Part shown: one piece after another, positions 25,238 to 33,088 of the stretch
Layout: each line of letters begins with the position of its first letter
Position numbering within the stretch: the stretch's first letter is position 1
From: Streptomyces sp. NRRL WC-3605
GTDB taxonomy: Bacteria; Actinomycetota; Actinomycetes; Streptomycetales; Streptomycetaceae
DNA: 64,000 nucleotides
Assembly (NCBI RefSeq): GCF_001509795.1
Contig: NZ_LLZN01000062.1
Span: 44,607 to 108,606, forward strand
Direction of reading: 5' to 3'
The notes under the pieces: generated by a model
The model's database searches: none
What the model saw: only the letters and a program-made list of their open reading frames with translations
Told to the model about the DNA's origin: nothing
Translations under genes and position numbers: made by a program

Positions 25238-26064
25238 GCGACCTCGCCCGCTTCAGCGTCAACCAGATGACCGTCAAGCAGCTCCCGCTCCCCGACCTGG
25301 TCGCCGCCTGCCGCGACCTCGGCGTCCCGGGCGTCGGCCTGTGGCGCGAACCGGTCCAGGAGTACGGCGTGGAGGCGGCCGCCAAGCTCGTCCGGGACGC
25401 CGGCCTGACCGTCACCACCCTGTGCCGGGGCGGCTTCCTCACCGCCACCGACCCGGCCGGGCGCGCCCGGGCCCTGGACGACAACCGGCGGGCCGTCGGC
25501 GAGGCGGCCACCCTGGGCACGGACGTCCTCGTGCTGGTCTCCGGCGGCCTGCCCGCCGGCTCCCGCGACCTGCCGGGCGCACGGGAGCGCGTCGCCGACG
25601 CCCTGGCCGAGCTCGGGCCGTACGCCGAGGCGCACGGCGTGAAGCTGGCCGTCGAACCGCTGCACCCGATGTTCGCCGCCGACCGCTGTGTCGTGTCGAC
25701 CCTCGCCCAGGCCCTGGACCTCGCGGAACGCTTCCCGGCGCGGCAGGTCGGCGTCACCGTGGACACGTACCACGTCTGGTGGGACGAGGACGCGCCCGCG
25801 CAGATCGCCCGGGCGGGCGCGGGCGGCCGTATCCACACCTTCCAGCTCGCCGACTGGGTCACCCCGCTGCCCGCCGGCGTCCTCAACGGCCGGGGCCAGC
25901 TCGGCGACGGCTCGGTCGACCTGCGCCGCTGGCGGGAGCTCGTGGAGGCCGCCGGCTACACCGGGCCCATCGAGGTGGAGCTGTTCAACGACGCCCTGTG
26001 GGCCCGCGACGGCCGGGAGGTGCTGGCGGAGACGGTGGAGCGCTTCACCCGGCACGCCGTCTGA
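25234..26064 (+). CDS. Sugar phosphate isomerase/epimerase
   Basis: 276 aa, GTG start overlapping the previous stop by 4 bp. Xylose isomerase-like barrel: ARFSVNQMTVKQLPLPDLVA, VPGVGLWREPVQEYG, VTTLCRGGFLTA, VLVLVSGGLPAGSRD, KLAVEPLHPMFAADRC (metal Glu), VGVTVDTYHVWWDED (Asp/His), HTFQLADWVTPLP, IEVELFND (Glu). It differs from the isomerase at 20684, so the locus has two such enzymes, one on each side of the LacI gene. Third and last gene of the coupled operon; a MITE-like element begins 14 bp after its stop. Confidence 0.85.
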   Translation: MSDLARFSVNQMTVKQLPLPDLVAACRDLGVPGVGLWREPVQEYGVEAAAKLVRDAGLTVTTLCRGGFLTATDPAGRARALDDNRRAVGEAATLGTDVLVLVSGGLPAGSRDLPGARERVADALAELGPYAEAHGVKLAVEPLHPMFAADRCVVSTLAQALDLAERFPARQVGVTVDTYHVWWDEDAPAQIARAGAGGRIHTFQLADWVTPLPAGVLNGRGQLGDGSVDLRRWRELVEAAGYTGPIEVELFNDALWARDGREVLAETVERFTRHAV

Positions 26065-26077
26065 GGCACGCGCCTGC

Positions 26078-26260
26078 CCTAGGTCGTGTCCGCAAAGTCC
26101 CGCCTGCCGCCCGGTGCCCGGCACGCACTCTCGCCGCACCGGCCGGCCACCCGCGTACAACCAGTACGCGGGAGCCCGTCCGGCACGCCGAGAGCACGCA
26201 CCGGACACCGCTCGGCCCGCCCTGCGGGCGAACGACGGGACTTTACGGACACGACCTAGG
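26078..26260. mobile_element. MITE-like palindromic element, 25-bp terminal inverted repeats
   Basis: 183 bp. The left terminus (26078-26102) and right terminus (26236-26260) match in inverted orientation at 24 of 25 positions; the shared outer sequence is CCTAGGTCGTGTCCG. Inside is a near-perfect hairpin CCCGCGTAC-AACCA-GTACGCGGG and a further partial inverted repeat, so the whole element can fold. It has no coding capacity. Outer sequences like this recur at ends of non-autonomous elements in Streptomyces (memory). No clear target duplication is visible. Confidence 0.7.
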
Positions 26261-26400
26261 GGGTGTCTTGCCGATCAGGCCGGGCTCCCGGTGTCTGGCA
26301 CCGCGCCTCGCCGCGTTGTCGTCGGTCGCCGATGCGCCGCATCGACTCCCTCCTCCCTAGGCGTCGGCACCGGCTCTCCGGCGCCGGCGTCACGGGGCCG
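26261..26400. repeat. Possible second intergenic repeat
   Basis: Noncoding stretch between the MITE-like element and the DUF937 gene. Segments such as CCTCGCCGCGTTGTCGTCGG and CGCCGCATCGACTCCCTCCT look like a recurrent Streptomyces intergenic/transposase-remnant sequence (memory). No reading frame is supported. Confidence 0.3.
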
Positions 26401-26405
26401 CGGCC

Positions 26406-26792
26406 TCACCGCCCGGCCGCCCGCCGGTCCAGCGCCGTCAGGACCGCCGGGACCAGCGCGCCCACCGTCCGGGCGACGGCCGGCCGGGGCAGCCCGGTCC
26501 TGGCGGCCACGGCGGTGGTCAGCGGGCCCGCCTCCTCGGCGAGCAGGCCGGCCATCAGGCCGCCGGTCGCGGGACCGCCCACGGTGGCCACACCGGTCAG
26601 CGGGGCGCCGGGCGGGGTGGCGACCGTCTCCGCCTCCCCGGACAGCGCCGCCACGGTCGTGCAGATGACCTGCCGCGCCCCGGTCTCGTCCGTGCCCAGC
26701 AGTCGCGCGATGTCCCCGACCGCCTCGTCACCGAGCTCGTCGAGCACGTCGTCCTGGAGGGACACGAGGGGAATCTCGTCCAGCTCCTGCAT
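26406..26792 (-). CDS. DUF937-like protein
   Basis: 128 aa from the ATG at 26792; only a GGGG run serves as ribosome binding site. The acidic N-terminus (VSLQDDVLDELGDEAVGDIA) and the repeating pattern of helix pairs (ARLLGTDETGARQVICTTVA, TAVAARTGLPRPAVARTVGA, LVPAVLTAL) match the DUF937 family of small all-helical proteins. The central Gly/Pro/Ala-rich segment is probably flexible. Function unknown. It is isolated, between the mobile-element region and the ribose operon terminator. Confidence 0.65.
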   Translation of the reverse strand: MQELDEIPLVSLQDDVLDELGDEAVGDIARLLGTDETGARQVICTTVAALSGEAETVATPPGAPLTGVATVGGPATGGLMAGLLAEEAGPLTTAVAARTGLPRPAVARTVGALVPAVLTALDRRAAGR

Positions 26793-26876
26793 ACCCCAAA
26801 CGCTACGTCCGCCCAGGTGGAACGGCATGCCGAGGGAAGCGCGGAGGACGGCGGAAAAAATCATGGAAGAACCGTG

Positions 26877-26901
26877 CAACCCTCCTCGCACCTCGCGGGT
26901 C
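26877..26901 (+). promoter_or_regulatory. Orphan ECF-type promoter candidate, CAACC-N17-GTC
   Basis: GTGCAACC ends at 26881, then 17 nt, then GTCGTAC. It points rightwards into a hairpin/G-tract region with no protein gene before the hairpin at 26970, so if active it would give a short noncoding RNA. Confidence 0.3.
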
Positions 26902-26910
26902 GTACTTCGC

Positions 26911-26965
26911 GTCAGGACCTTTGGAGGGGGATCTGGGGGGATCGCGGGGGTTCTGACGGGAGGGG
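26911..26965 (+). other. G-tract cluster closed by inverted repeat (possible G-quadruplex)
   Basis: GTCAGGACC (26911-26919) pairs with GGTTCTGAC (26949-26957) at 8 of 9 positions. Between and just after are G runs of 5, 6, 5 and 3+4 on the plus strand (26926-26930, 26935-26940, 26946-26950, 26958-26965), enough for a G-quadruplex. Confidence 0.4.
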
Positions 26966-26969
26966 ACGC

Positions 26970-26999
26970 GAGGGGCCCGGTCGACGGACCGGGCCCCTC
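26970..26999. terminator. Strong hairpin, probable terminator of the ribose operon
   Basis: Perfect 13-bp stem GAGGGGCCCGGTC / GACCGGGCCCCTC with a 4-nt loop, 28 bp beyond the rbsD stop. No U-tract, common in Streptomyces. Could also end a rightward transcript. Confidence 0.6.
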
Positions 27000-27027
27000 G
27001 AAACGTCTCCGCCGCCGGCGGGACCGG

Positions 27028-27417
27028 TCAGAAGAAGACGCCGCAGCGCAGCAGCACGTTCGCGTACGGCCGGGCCTCACCCGTGCGCACCACCAGCCGC
27101 GCCCCCGCCGACAGCTCCTTGAGCCGCTCGTGCGGCACCAGCTCCAGGGCGGGGCACGTCTGAGCGAGCAGCGCGGCCGTCTCCGGGTTCGCGTCCCGGA
27201 CCTCCGTCGCCGCCGTCGCGCCCTCCACCACCAGCTCGGCCAGCAGCCCGTCCAGCACCTCGGCGAACGACGGCACCCCGGCCCGGAACGCCAGGTCCAC
27301 GACCCGCGGCCCCGCCGGGATCGGCATCCCCACGTCACACACCAGGACGCCGTCGCCATGGCCCAGCTCGGCCAGCGCGCCGGACAGCCCCCTGTTCAGG
27401 ATTCCGGCCCGCTTCAC
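27028..27417 (-). CDS. rbsD: D-ribose pyranase
   Basis: 129 aa. Interconverts pyranose and furanose forms of ribose so ribokinase can act. The N-terminus KRAGILNRGLSGALAELGHG is diagnostic of RbsD, with the catalytic His in LGHGD and the conserved CDVGMPIPAG; the C-terminal GEARPYANVLLRCGVFF is also family-typical. GTG start overlaps the rbsK stop by 4 bp. Last gene of the lacI-rbsA-rbsCB-rbsK-rbsD unit. Confidence 0.93.
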   Translation of the reverse strand: MKRAGILNRGLSGALAELGHGDGVLVCDVGMPIPAGPRVVDLAFRAGVPSFAEVLDGLLAELVVEGATAATEVRDANPETAALLAQTCPALELVPHERLKELSAGARLVVRTGEARPYANVLLRCGVFF

Positions 27418-28316
27418 AGCGCCTCGACCTCCGCCGCCGTCGGGAACGACACCTGCGCGCCCTCCCGGGTCACCGCCACCGCACCGACCCGGGCCGCGTA
27501 CGCCGCCGCCTCGGCCAGGCCGGCGCCGGTGCCCAGCCGCCAGGCCAGCGCCGCCGTGAACGAGTCGCCCGCACCGGTCGTGTCCACCGCCCGCACCTTC
27601 ACCGCCGGCACCCGTACGACCCCCTCGGCGGAGGCCACCAGCGCGCCCTCGGCGCCGAGCGTCACGACCACCGAACGGGGCCCCTTGGCGAGCAGGATCC
27701 GCGCCCAGTCCTCGGGGGCGTCGCCGACCGCCGCGTCACCGAGGATGACCCGGGCCTCGTGCTCGTTGACGATGAGCGGGTCGCAGGCGGCCAGGACGTC
27801 GGCCGGCAACGGCCGCGGCGGCGACGGGTTGAGCACGAAACGGCTGCCGTCCGCCAGACTGCGCACGACCTCCGCGACGGTCTCCAGCGGGATCTCCAAC
27901 TGCGTCGAGACCACCCGCGACGCCTGGAACAGGCTCGCGGCGGCCCGCACGTCGGCCGGGGCGAGCCGCCCGTTGGCGCCGGGGGAGACCACGATGCTGT
28001 TGTCCCCGGACGGATCCACGGTGATCAGCGCGACCCCGGTCGGCGCACCGCCGACCAGCACCCCGACCGTGTCCACGCCGGCCGCGCGCTGCGAGTCCAG
28101 CAGCAGCCGGCCGTACGCGTCGTCGCCGACCCGCGCGAGCAGGGCCGTACGGGCGCCGAGCCGGGCCGCCGCGACGGCCTGGTTGGCGCCCTTGCCGCCC
28201 GGGTGGACGGCCAGATCGGAGCCGAGCACGGTCTCGCCGGCGTCCGGCCGGCGCTCGACACCGATCACCAGGTCGGCGTTGGCCGACCCCACGACCAGCA
28301 GGTCGTAGTCGTACAT
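27414..28316 (-). CDS. rbsK: Ribokinase
   Basis: 300 aa PfkB-family kinase; phosphorylates ribose to ribose 5-phosphate. ATG at 28316 follows AGGGGAG by 7 nt. Signature 1 is VHPGGKGANQAVAAARLG, and the ATP/anion-hole signature 2 is AVDTTGAGDSFTAALAWRLG with the catalytic Asp in GAGD. Also VVSPGANGRL and LNPSPPRPL, typical of ribokinase. Genetic linkage to rbsD, rbsA and the fused rbsCB supports ribose specificity. Confidence 0.93.
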   Translation of the reverse strand: MYDYDLLVVGSANADLVIGVERRPDAGETVLGSDLAVHPGGKGANQAVAAARLGARTALLARVGDDAYGRLLLDSQRAAGVDTVGVLVGGAPTGVALITVDPSGDNSIVVSPGANGRLAPADVRAAASLFQASRVVSTQLEIPLETVAEVVRSLADGSRFVLNPSPPRPLPADVLAACDPLIVNEHEARVILGDAAVGDAPEDWARILLAKGPRSVVVTLGAEGALVASAEGVVRVPAVKVRAVDTTGAGDSFTAALAWRLGTGAGLAEAAAYAARVGAVAVTREGAQVSFPTAAEVEAL

Positions 28317-28423
28317 GAGGTTGCTCCCCTGATTCCGGTCCCCGTGATGACGCCGGGACGGGCGGCCGCCACCGGATCCATGCTCCGGCAACGGCCGCCC
28401 ACCCGTGGGCCGTTCGGCCGATG

Positions 28424-30376
28424 TCAGCCCTTGAAGCCGGCCACGTTCTGCCGCGTGACCACCTTCACGGGCACCTTCACCGTCTGCGCGACCTTGTCGC
28501 CGTCGAGGGCCTTGAGGGCGTTGTCCACGGCGATCCTCCCGAGCTGGCTCGGCTGCTGGGCGACGGACGCGTACAGCGAGCCGCCCTCGACCGCCTTCAG
28601 CCCGTCCGGCGTGCCGTCGAAGCCGACCACGGACACCGACTTCCCGGCCTTCGACCCCAGCGCCTTGATGGCACCGAGGGCCATCTCGTCGTTGGCGGCG
28701 ATGACGCCCTGGACGTCCGGGTGCGCCTGGAGCAGGTTCGACATCACGTCGAGGCCCTTGGTGCGGTCGAAGTCGGCGGGCTGCTGGGCGACGACCTTGA
28801 TGCCCGGGAACGCCTTGAGGCCGGCGGCGAAGCCCTGTGCCCGCTCGCGCGCGGCCGAGGTGCCGGCCTGGCCCTGAAGGATCACGATCTTGCCGTTGCC
28901 GCCCAGCTTCTCGGCGATCGACTTGGCGGCCAGCTCACCGCCGGCCACGTTGTCGGAGGCCACGAGCGTCGCGGTCTTCGCGTTGTTGACCCCGCGGTCG
29001 ACGGCGACGACCGGGATGCCGGCCTTGTCGGCGGCCTTCACGGAGTTGCTCGCCGCGTCCGAGTCCACCGGGTTGACGACGATCGCGCCGACACCGGAGC
29101 TGGTGAAGTTCTGCAGCTGGTTGGCCTGCTGCGAGGCGTCGTTCTGGGCGTCCGTCACGGTCAGGTCCACGCCCAGCTTCTTCGCCTCCGCCTGGGCGCC
29201 CGCCCGGATCTGCACGAAGAAGGGGTTGTTGAGCGTCGACAGCGACAGCCCGATCCGCTGGTCGGACGCCTTCGAGCCGTCGTGCAGGAACGAGGTCGCG
29301 CCGACGATCGCCACGGTCACGACGGCCGCGAGCGCGTACGTCCCCGCCTGCCTGCCCTTGCCGCCGCCCGAACCGGTGCCCGCGGCGAGCGGCGTGGCGC
29401 CCGCCTTGCGGCGCAGCGTGTCGAAGAGGACGGCCAGCGCGATCACGACACCGATGACGACCTGCTGCCAGAACGCGGAGACGTTCAGCAGGTTCAGGCC
29501 GTTGCGCAGCACCGCGAGGATCAGCGCGCCGATCAGCGTGCCGGACGCCTTGCCGGTGCCGCCCGCGAGGGAGGCACCGCCGATGACGACCGCGGCGATC
29601 GCGTCCAGCTCGTAGCCGTCGGCGGCCTGCGGCTGGGCGGAGGACAGCCGGGAGGCGAGCACGACACCCGCGACGGCGGCGAACACACCGGACAGCGCGT
29701 AGATGGCGAGCTTCTGCCGCTTCACCCGCAGCCCGGACAGCCGGGCCGCCTCCTCGTTGCCGCCGATCGCGTACATCGACCGGCCGATGTAGGTCCGGCC
29801 CAGCACGAACGCGGCGATCAGGCCCATCACGATCATCACCAGGACCGGCACCGGCAGCCAGCCGCCGAGCGTGTCACCGAGGTGCGAGACCGAGTCCGGG
29901 AACGGGATCGGCGAGCCCTCGGAGATCACCAGCGACAGACCGCGCGCCACCGACAGCATCGCGAGCGTCGCGATGAACGGCGGGAGCTTGCCGTAGGCGA
30001 TGAGGAAGCCGTTGACGAGTCCGGCCGCGATGCCGGTCGCCACCGCCAGCAGCACCGCTATGACGACCGGCACCCCGTGCGAGGTCGCCGACCAGGCCAG
30101 CACGGTGGCCGAGAGTGCCGCCACCGAACCCACCGACAGGTCGATGCCCGCCGAGACGATGACGAAGGTGACGCCGAAGGCGAGGACGGCGGTCACCGCC
30201 GCCTGCACACCGACGTTGAGCAGGTTGTCGGTGGTCAGGAAGTCGCCCGACAGCGCCGACATGGCGATCACCAGGACGATCAGCGCGGTGAGGGCGCCGT
30301 TGTCGAGGAGCAGGCGGCGCAGCCCGCCGGTCGCGCCACCGGCGCCCGGGTTCCTCTTGAGCGTGTCAGTGGCCAC
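28424..30376 (-). CDS. Fused ribose-type ABC permease and substrate-binding protein
   Basis: 650 aa. Residues 1 to about 325 are an RbsC-like permease (FGVTFVIVSAGIDLSVGSVA, RTYIGRSMYAIGGNEEAARL, GGASLAGGTGKASGTLIGAL). After a Gly-rich linker comes an extra hydrophobic segment (TYALAAVVTVAIVGATSFL, ~345-365) and then a complete RbsB-like binding protein (IGLSLSTLNNPFFVQIRAGA to NVAGFKG). RbsB is normally a separate lipoprotein or secreted protein; here it is tethered to the permease outside the membrane. GTG start after AAGGAGG, overlapping the rbsA end by 11 bp. Clearly one uninterrupted frame; both halves are typical, so it should be functional. Confidence 0.9.
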   Translation of the reverse strand: MATDTLKRNPGAGGATGGLRRLLLDNGALTALIVLVIAMSALSGDFLTTDNLLNVGVQAAVTAVLAFGVTFVIVSAGIDLSVGSVAALSATVLAWSATSHGVPVVIAVLLAVATGIAAGLVNGFLIAYGKLPPFIATLAMLSVARGLSLVISEGSPIPFPDSVSHLGDTLGGWLPVPVLVMIVMGLIAAFVLGRTYIGRSMYAIGGNEEAARLSGLRVKRQKLAIYALSGVFAAVAGVVLASRLSSAQPQAADGYELDAIAAVVIGGASLAGGTGKASGTLIGALILAVLRNGLNLLNVSAFWQQVVIGVVIALAVLFDTLRRKAGATPLAAGTGSGGGKGRQAGTYALAAVVTVAIVGATSFLHDGSKASDQRIGLSLSTLNNPFFVQIRAGAQAEAKKLGVDLTVTDAQNDASQQANQLQNFTSSGVGAIVVNPVDSDAASNSVKAADKAGIPVVAVDRGVNNAKTATLVASDNVAGGELAAKSIAEKLGGNGKIVILQGQAGTSAARERAQGFAAGLKAFPGIKVVAQQPADFDRTKGLDVMSNLLQAHPDVQGVIAANDEMALGAIKALGSKAGKSVSVVGFDGTPDGLKAVEGGSLYASVAQQPSQLGRIAVDNALKALDGDKVAQTVKVPVKVVTRQNVAGFKG

Positions 30377-31886
30377 GAGCGGCCTCCTTGTCGGTCGTGG
30401 GGTTGCTGACGGCGAGTGCCATCACGGAGTCCTGGGTGGCCTCGTCGGCGGACAGTTCGCCCGCGATCCGGCCCTGGGCCATCACCAGCACCCGGTCGCT
30501 CATGCCGAGCACCTCCGGGAGATCGCTGGAGATCATGAGGACGGCGGCGCCGTTCGCGGTCAGTTCGTTGATGAGCTGGTAGATCTCGACCTTGGCGCCG
30601 ACGTCGATCCCGCGCGTGGGCTCGTCGAGGATCAGCACCCGGGTGTCGGCGAGCAGCCACTTGCCGATGACGACCTTCTGCTGGTTGCCGCCGGAGAGCG
30701 TGCGCACGTGCTGGCCGAGCCCGGCCATCCGCACGCCCAGCTGCTTCGCGATGCGAGCGGCCGCCTCCTGCTGCCCCTTGCGGTCGACGAGCCCCGCGCG
30801 CGTGGCGGCCCGCAGGGTCACCAGGCCCAGGTTCTCCTCCACCGACTGGTCGAGGACCAGCCCCTGGCCCTTGCGGTCCTCGGGGATCAGCCCGATCCCG
30901 GCGGCCATGGCGGCGTTGACGTCGTGGCCCTTCAGCGAGGCGCCGCCGACCTTCACGGCGCCCTTGTCGTACGGGTCCGCCCCGAACACCGCCCGCACCA
31001 CCTCGGTACGGCCCGCGCCGACCAGCCCGGCGATGCCGACCACCTCTCCGGCGCGCACCTCGAAGCTGACGTCGTGGAAGACGCCGTCGCGGGTGAGGCC
31101 CTCGACGGTGAGCAGTGCCGGCCCGGCGTCGGCCCTCTCGCGCGGGTACTGCTGCTCGATGGAGCGGCCCACCATCAGCCGGACCAGCTCGTCCTCCGGC
31201 GTGGAGGCGGGGACCTGCCCGACGCTCCGGCCGTCCCGGATGACGGTGACCCGGTCGCCGAGGGCGGCGATCTCCTCCAGGTGGTGCGTGATGAAGACGA
31301 TCCCGACGCCGTCCTCGCGCAGCCGCCGCACGATCCCGAACAGCGTCTCGACCTCCTCGGAGGTGAGCACGGCGGTCGGCTCGTCCATGATGAGCACGCG
31401 CGCGTCCAGGCTGAGCGCCTTGGCGATCTCGACCATCTGGAGCCGCGCGATGCCGAGTTCACGCACCCGCGCGCGGGGGGAGACGCTGAGGCCGACCCGC
31501 TTCAGCAGGACCTCGGCGTCGGCCTCCATCCGGCCCCGTTCGATCATCCCGAACCGGCGCGGCTGCCGCCCCAGGAAGATGTTCTCGGCGACCGTCAGAT
31601 CGGGGACCAGGTTGAACTCCTGGTAGATCGTGGCGATCCCGAGGCGCTCGGAGTCCTGCGCCCCGTGGATGCGCACCTCCTCGCCGCCGACCAGGATCCG
31701 GCCGCCGTCGGGCGTGTACGCGCCGGAGAGCATCTTGATGAGGGTGCTCTTCCCGGCGCCGTTCTCACCGAGCAGCACATGGACCTCGCCCCGGCGCAGG
31801 TCGAAGTCGACGCCGTCCAGCGCGACCACGCCCGGGAAGGTCTTCCGGATGCCCTCGATGCGCAGCAGTTCGTCCGGATCGCTCAC
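30366..31886 (-). CDS. rbsA: Ribose-type sugar ABC transporter ATP-binding protein
   Basis: 506 aa, two ATPase domains as in RbsA/XylG/MglA. Domain 1: Walker A LGENGAGKSTLIKMLSG, Walker B VLIMDEPTAVLT. Domain 2: degenerate Walker A GLVGAGRTEVVRAVFG (usual for this family), signature LSGGNQQKVVIGKWL, Walker B VLILDEPTRGIDVGAK. GTG at 31886 lies 6 nt after AAAGGAG and overlaps the LacI stop by 4 bp. Energises uptake through the fused permease/binding protein encoded next. Confidence 0.93.
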   Translation of the reverse strand: MSDPDELLRIEGIRKTFPGVVALDGVDFDLRRGEVHVLLGENGAGKSTLIKMLSGAYTPDGGRILVGGEEVRIHGAQDSERLGIATIYQEFNLVPDLTVAENIFLGRQPRRFGMIERGRMEADAEVLLKRVGLSVSPRARVRELGIARLQMVEIAKALSLDARVLIMDEPTAVLTSEEVETLFGIVRRLREDGVGIVFITHHLEEIAALGDRVTVIRDGRSVGQVPASTPEDELVRLMVGRSIEQQYPRERADAGPALLTVEGLTRDGVFHDVSFEVRAGEVVGIAGLVGAGRTEVVRAVFGADPYDKGAVKVGGASLKGHDVNAAMAAGIGLIPEDRKGQGLVLDQSVEENLGLVTLRAATRAGLVDRKGQQEAAARIAKQLGVRMAGLGQHVRTLSGGNQQKVVIGKWLLADTRVLILDEPTRGIDVGAKVEIYQLINELTANGAAVLMISSDLPEVLGMSDRVLVMAQGRIAGELSADEATQDSVMALAVSNPTTDKEAARGH

Positions 31887-32920
31887 GACGTGCTCCTTTG
31901 CACTGCGGTGGGGTTCTGCCCCGAGGCGGGGTCCGCGCCGCAGGAGCGGCGCACCACGAGTCGGGCGGGCAGGGTGACGGACTCGCCGGTCCGCCCCTCG
32001 ACGCGGTCGATCAGGGCCCGTACGGCGGCCCGGCCGAGCTCGTCGGTCGGCTGGGCGATGGCGGTGATCGGCGGGTCGGTGTGCACGAACCAGCGGATGT
32101 CGTCGAACGCGGCGAGCGCGATGTCGTCCGGCACCCGAAGGCCCCGCGCGCGGACGGCGTCCAGCGCGCCCAGCACCATCAGGTTGTCGGCGGCGAAGAC
32201 GACCTCGGGCGGCTCGGGCAGGTCGAGGAAGCCCTCGGTGACCCGGCGCCCGCTCTCGGCCTGGAAGTCGCCCTGCCCTATGTAGGCGTCGGGGAGTTCG
32301 AGCCCGAAGGCGGCCAGGGCCTCCCGGAAGGCGTCCACGCGCTCACGGCCGGTCGTGGTGGCCGCGGGCCCCGCGATGATCGCGAGCCGGCGGTGCCCGA
32401 GCGCGTGCAGGTGGGCCACGAGGTCCCGCACGGCCGAACGTCCGTCGGCGCGCACGACAGGGACGTCCACGCCGGGGATCCAGCGGTCGACGAACACCAT
32501 CGGCGTCCCCGCGCGGGCGGCGTCCAGCATTCCCGGGGAGCCGCCGTCGGTGGGGGAGACCAGCAGCCCGTCGATACGGCGGTCCAGCAGGGTGCGTACG
32601 TGGTGGTCCTGGAGGTCGGGGCGCTCGTCGGCGTTGCCGATGATGACGCTGTACCCGAGCGCGCGGGCCTCCTCCTCGACGGAGCGGGCCAGCTCGGTGA
32701 AGTAGGGGTTCAGCACATCGCTGATGACCAGGCCGAGCGTGCGGGTCTGGTCGGTGCGCAGGGACCGGGCGACGGCGTTCGGGCGGTAGCCCAGGGCCGT
32801 CACGGCGGCCGTCACGCGCCGGCGGGCGTCCTCGCTGACCGAGGGGTGCCCGTTCAGGACGCGCGACACCGTGGCGACGGAGACGCCTGCCTCGGCGGCG
32901 ACGTCCTTGATGCTCGCCAT
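31883..32920 (-). CDS. LacI family repressor of the ribose operon
   Basis: 345 aa. LacI helix-turn-helix (SIKDVAAEAGVSVATVSRVL, then NGHPSVSEDARRRVTAAV), then a ribose-binding-like effector domain (TRTLGLVISDVLNPYFTELA; C-terminal ITAIAQPTDELGRAAVRALI). GGAGGTGG lies upstream of the ATG at 32920. It is the first gene of the rbs operon, coupled to rbsA by a 4-bp overlap, so it is autoregulated with the transporter. Two tandem operator-like sites precede it. The role as RbsR is inferred from position. Confidence 0.9.
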   Translation of the reverse strand: MASIKDVAAEAGVSVATVSRVLNGHPSVSEDARRRVTAAVTALGYRPNAVARSLRTDQTRTLGLVISDVLNPYFTELARSVEEEARALGYSVIIGNADERPDLQDHHVRTLLDRRIDGLLVSPTDGGSPGMLDAARAGTPMVFVDRWIPGVDVPVVRADGRSAVRDLVAHLHALGHRRLAIIAGPAATTTGRERVDAFREALAAFGLELPDAYIGQGDFQAESGRRVTEGFLDLPEPPEVVFAADNLMVLGALDAVRARGLRVPDDIALAAFDDIRWFVHTDPPITAIAQPTDELGRAAVRALIDRVEGRTGESVTLPARLVVRRSCGADPASGQNPTAVQRSTS

Positions 32921-32938
32921 GACCGTTCCACCTCCGCG

Positions 32939-32977
32939 TGGAATCGATTACACGAAGGATTGGAATCGATTACACGA
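32939..32977. promoter_or_regulatory. Tandem LacI operators upstream of the ribose operon
   Basis: Two identical 17-bp copies of TGGAATCGATTACACGA at 32939-32955 and 32961-32977, each with an AATCGATT palindromic core. The 22-bp period (two helical turns) places both on one DNA face. They lie 19-57 bp before the repressor start. Confidence 0.7.
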
Positions 32978-33088
32978 GCGGAAGCAAGAGTTGGCGGGTG
33001 GCCGAAACCAAACCTTTACCGGCGGGTGGCCGGAGCCGGAGCCCGGCCCGGGGTGCGGCTGTCGGCTCCGGCCACCCGTGCGCGTGCG

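Noticed and set aside
28424..30376. Separate rbsC and rbsB genes
   Set aside because: No stop, frame break or ribosome binding site with start was seen at the junction; the linker is in one frame, so a true fusion is preferred.
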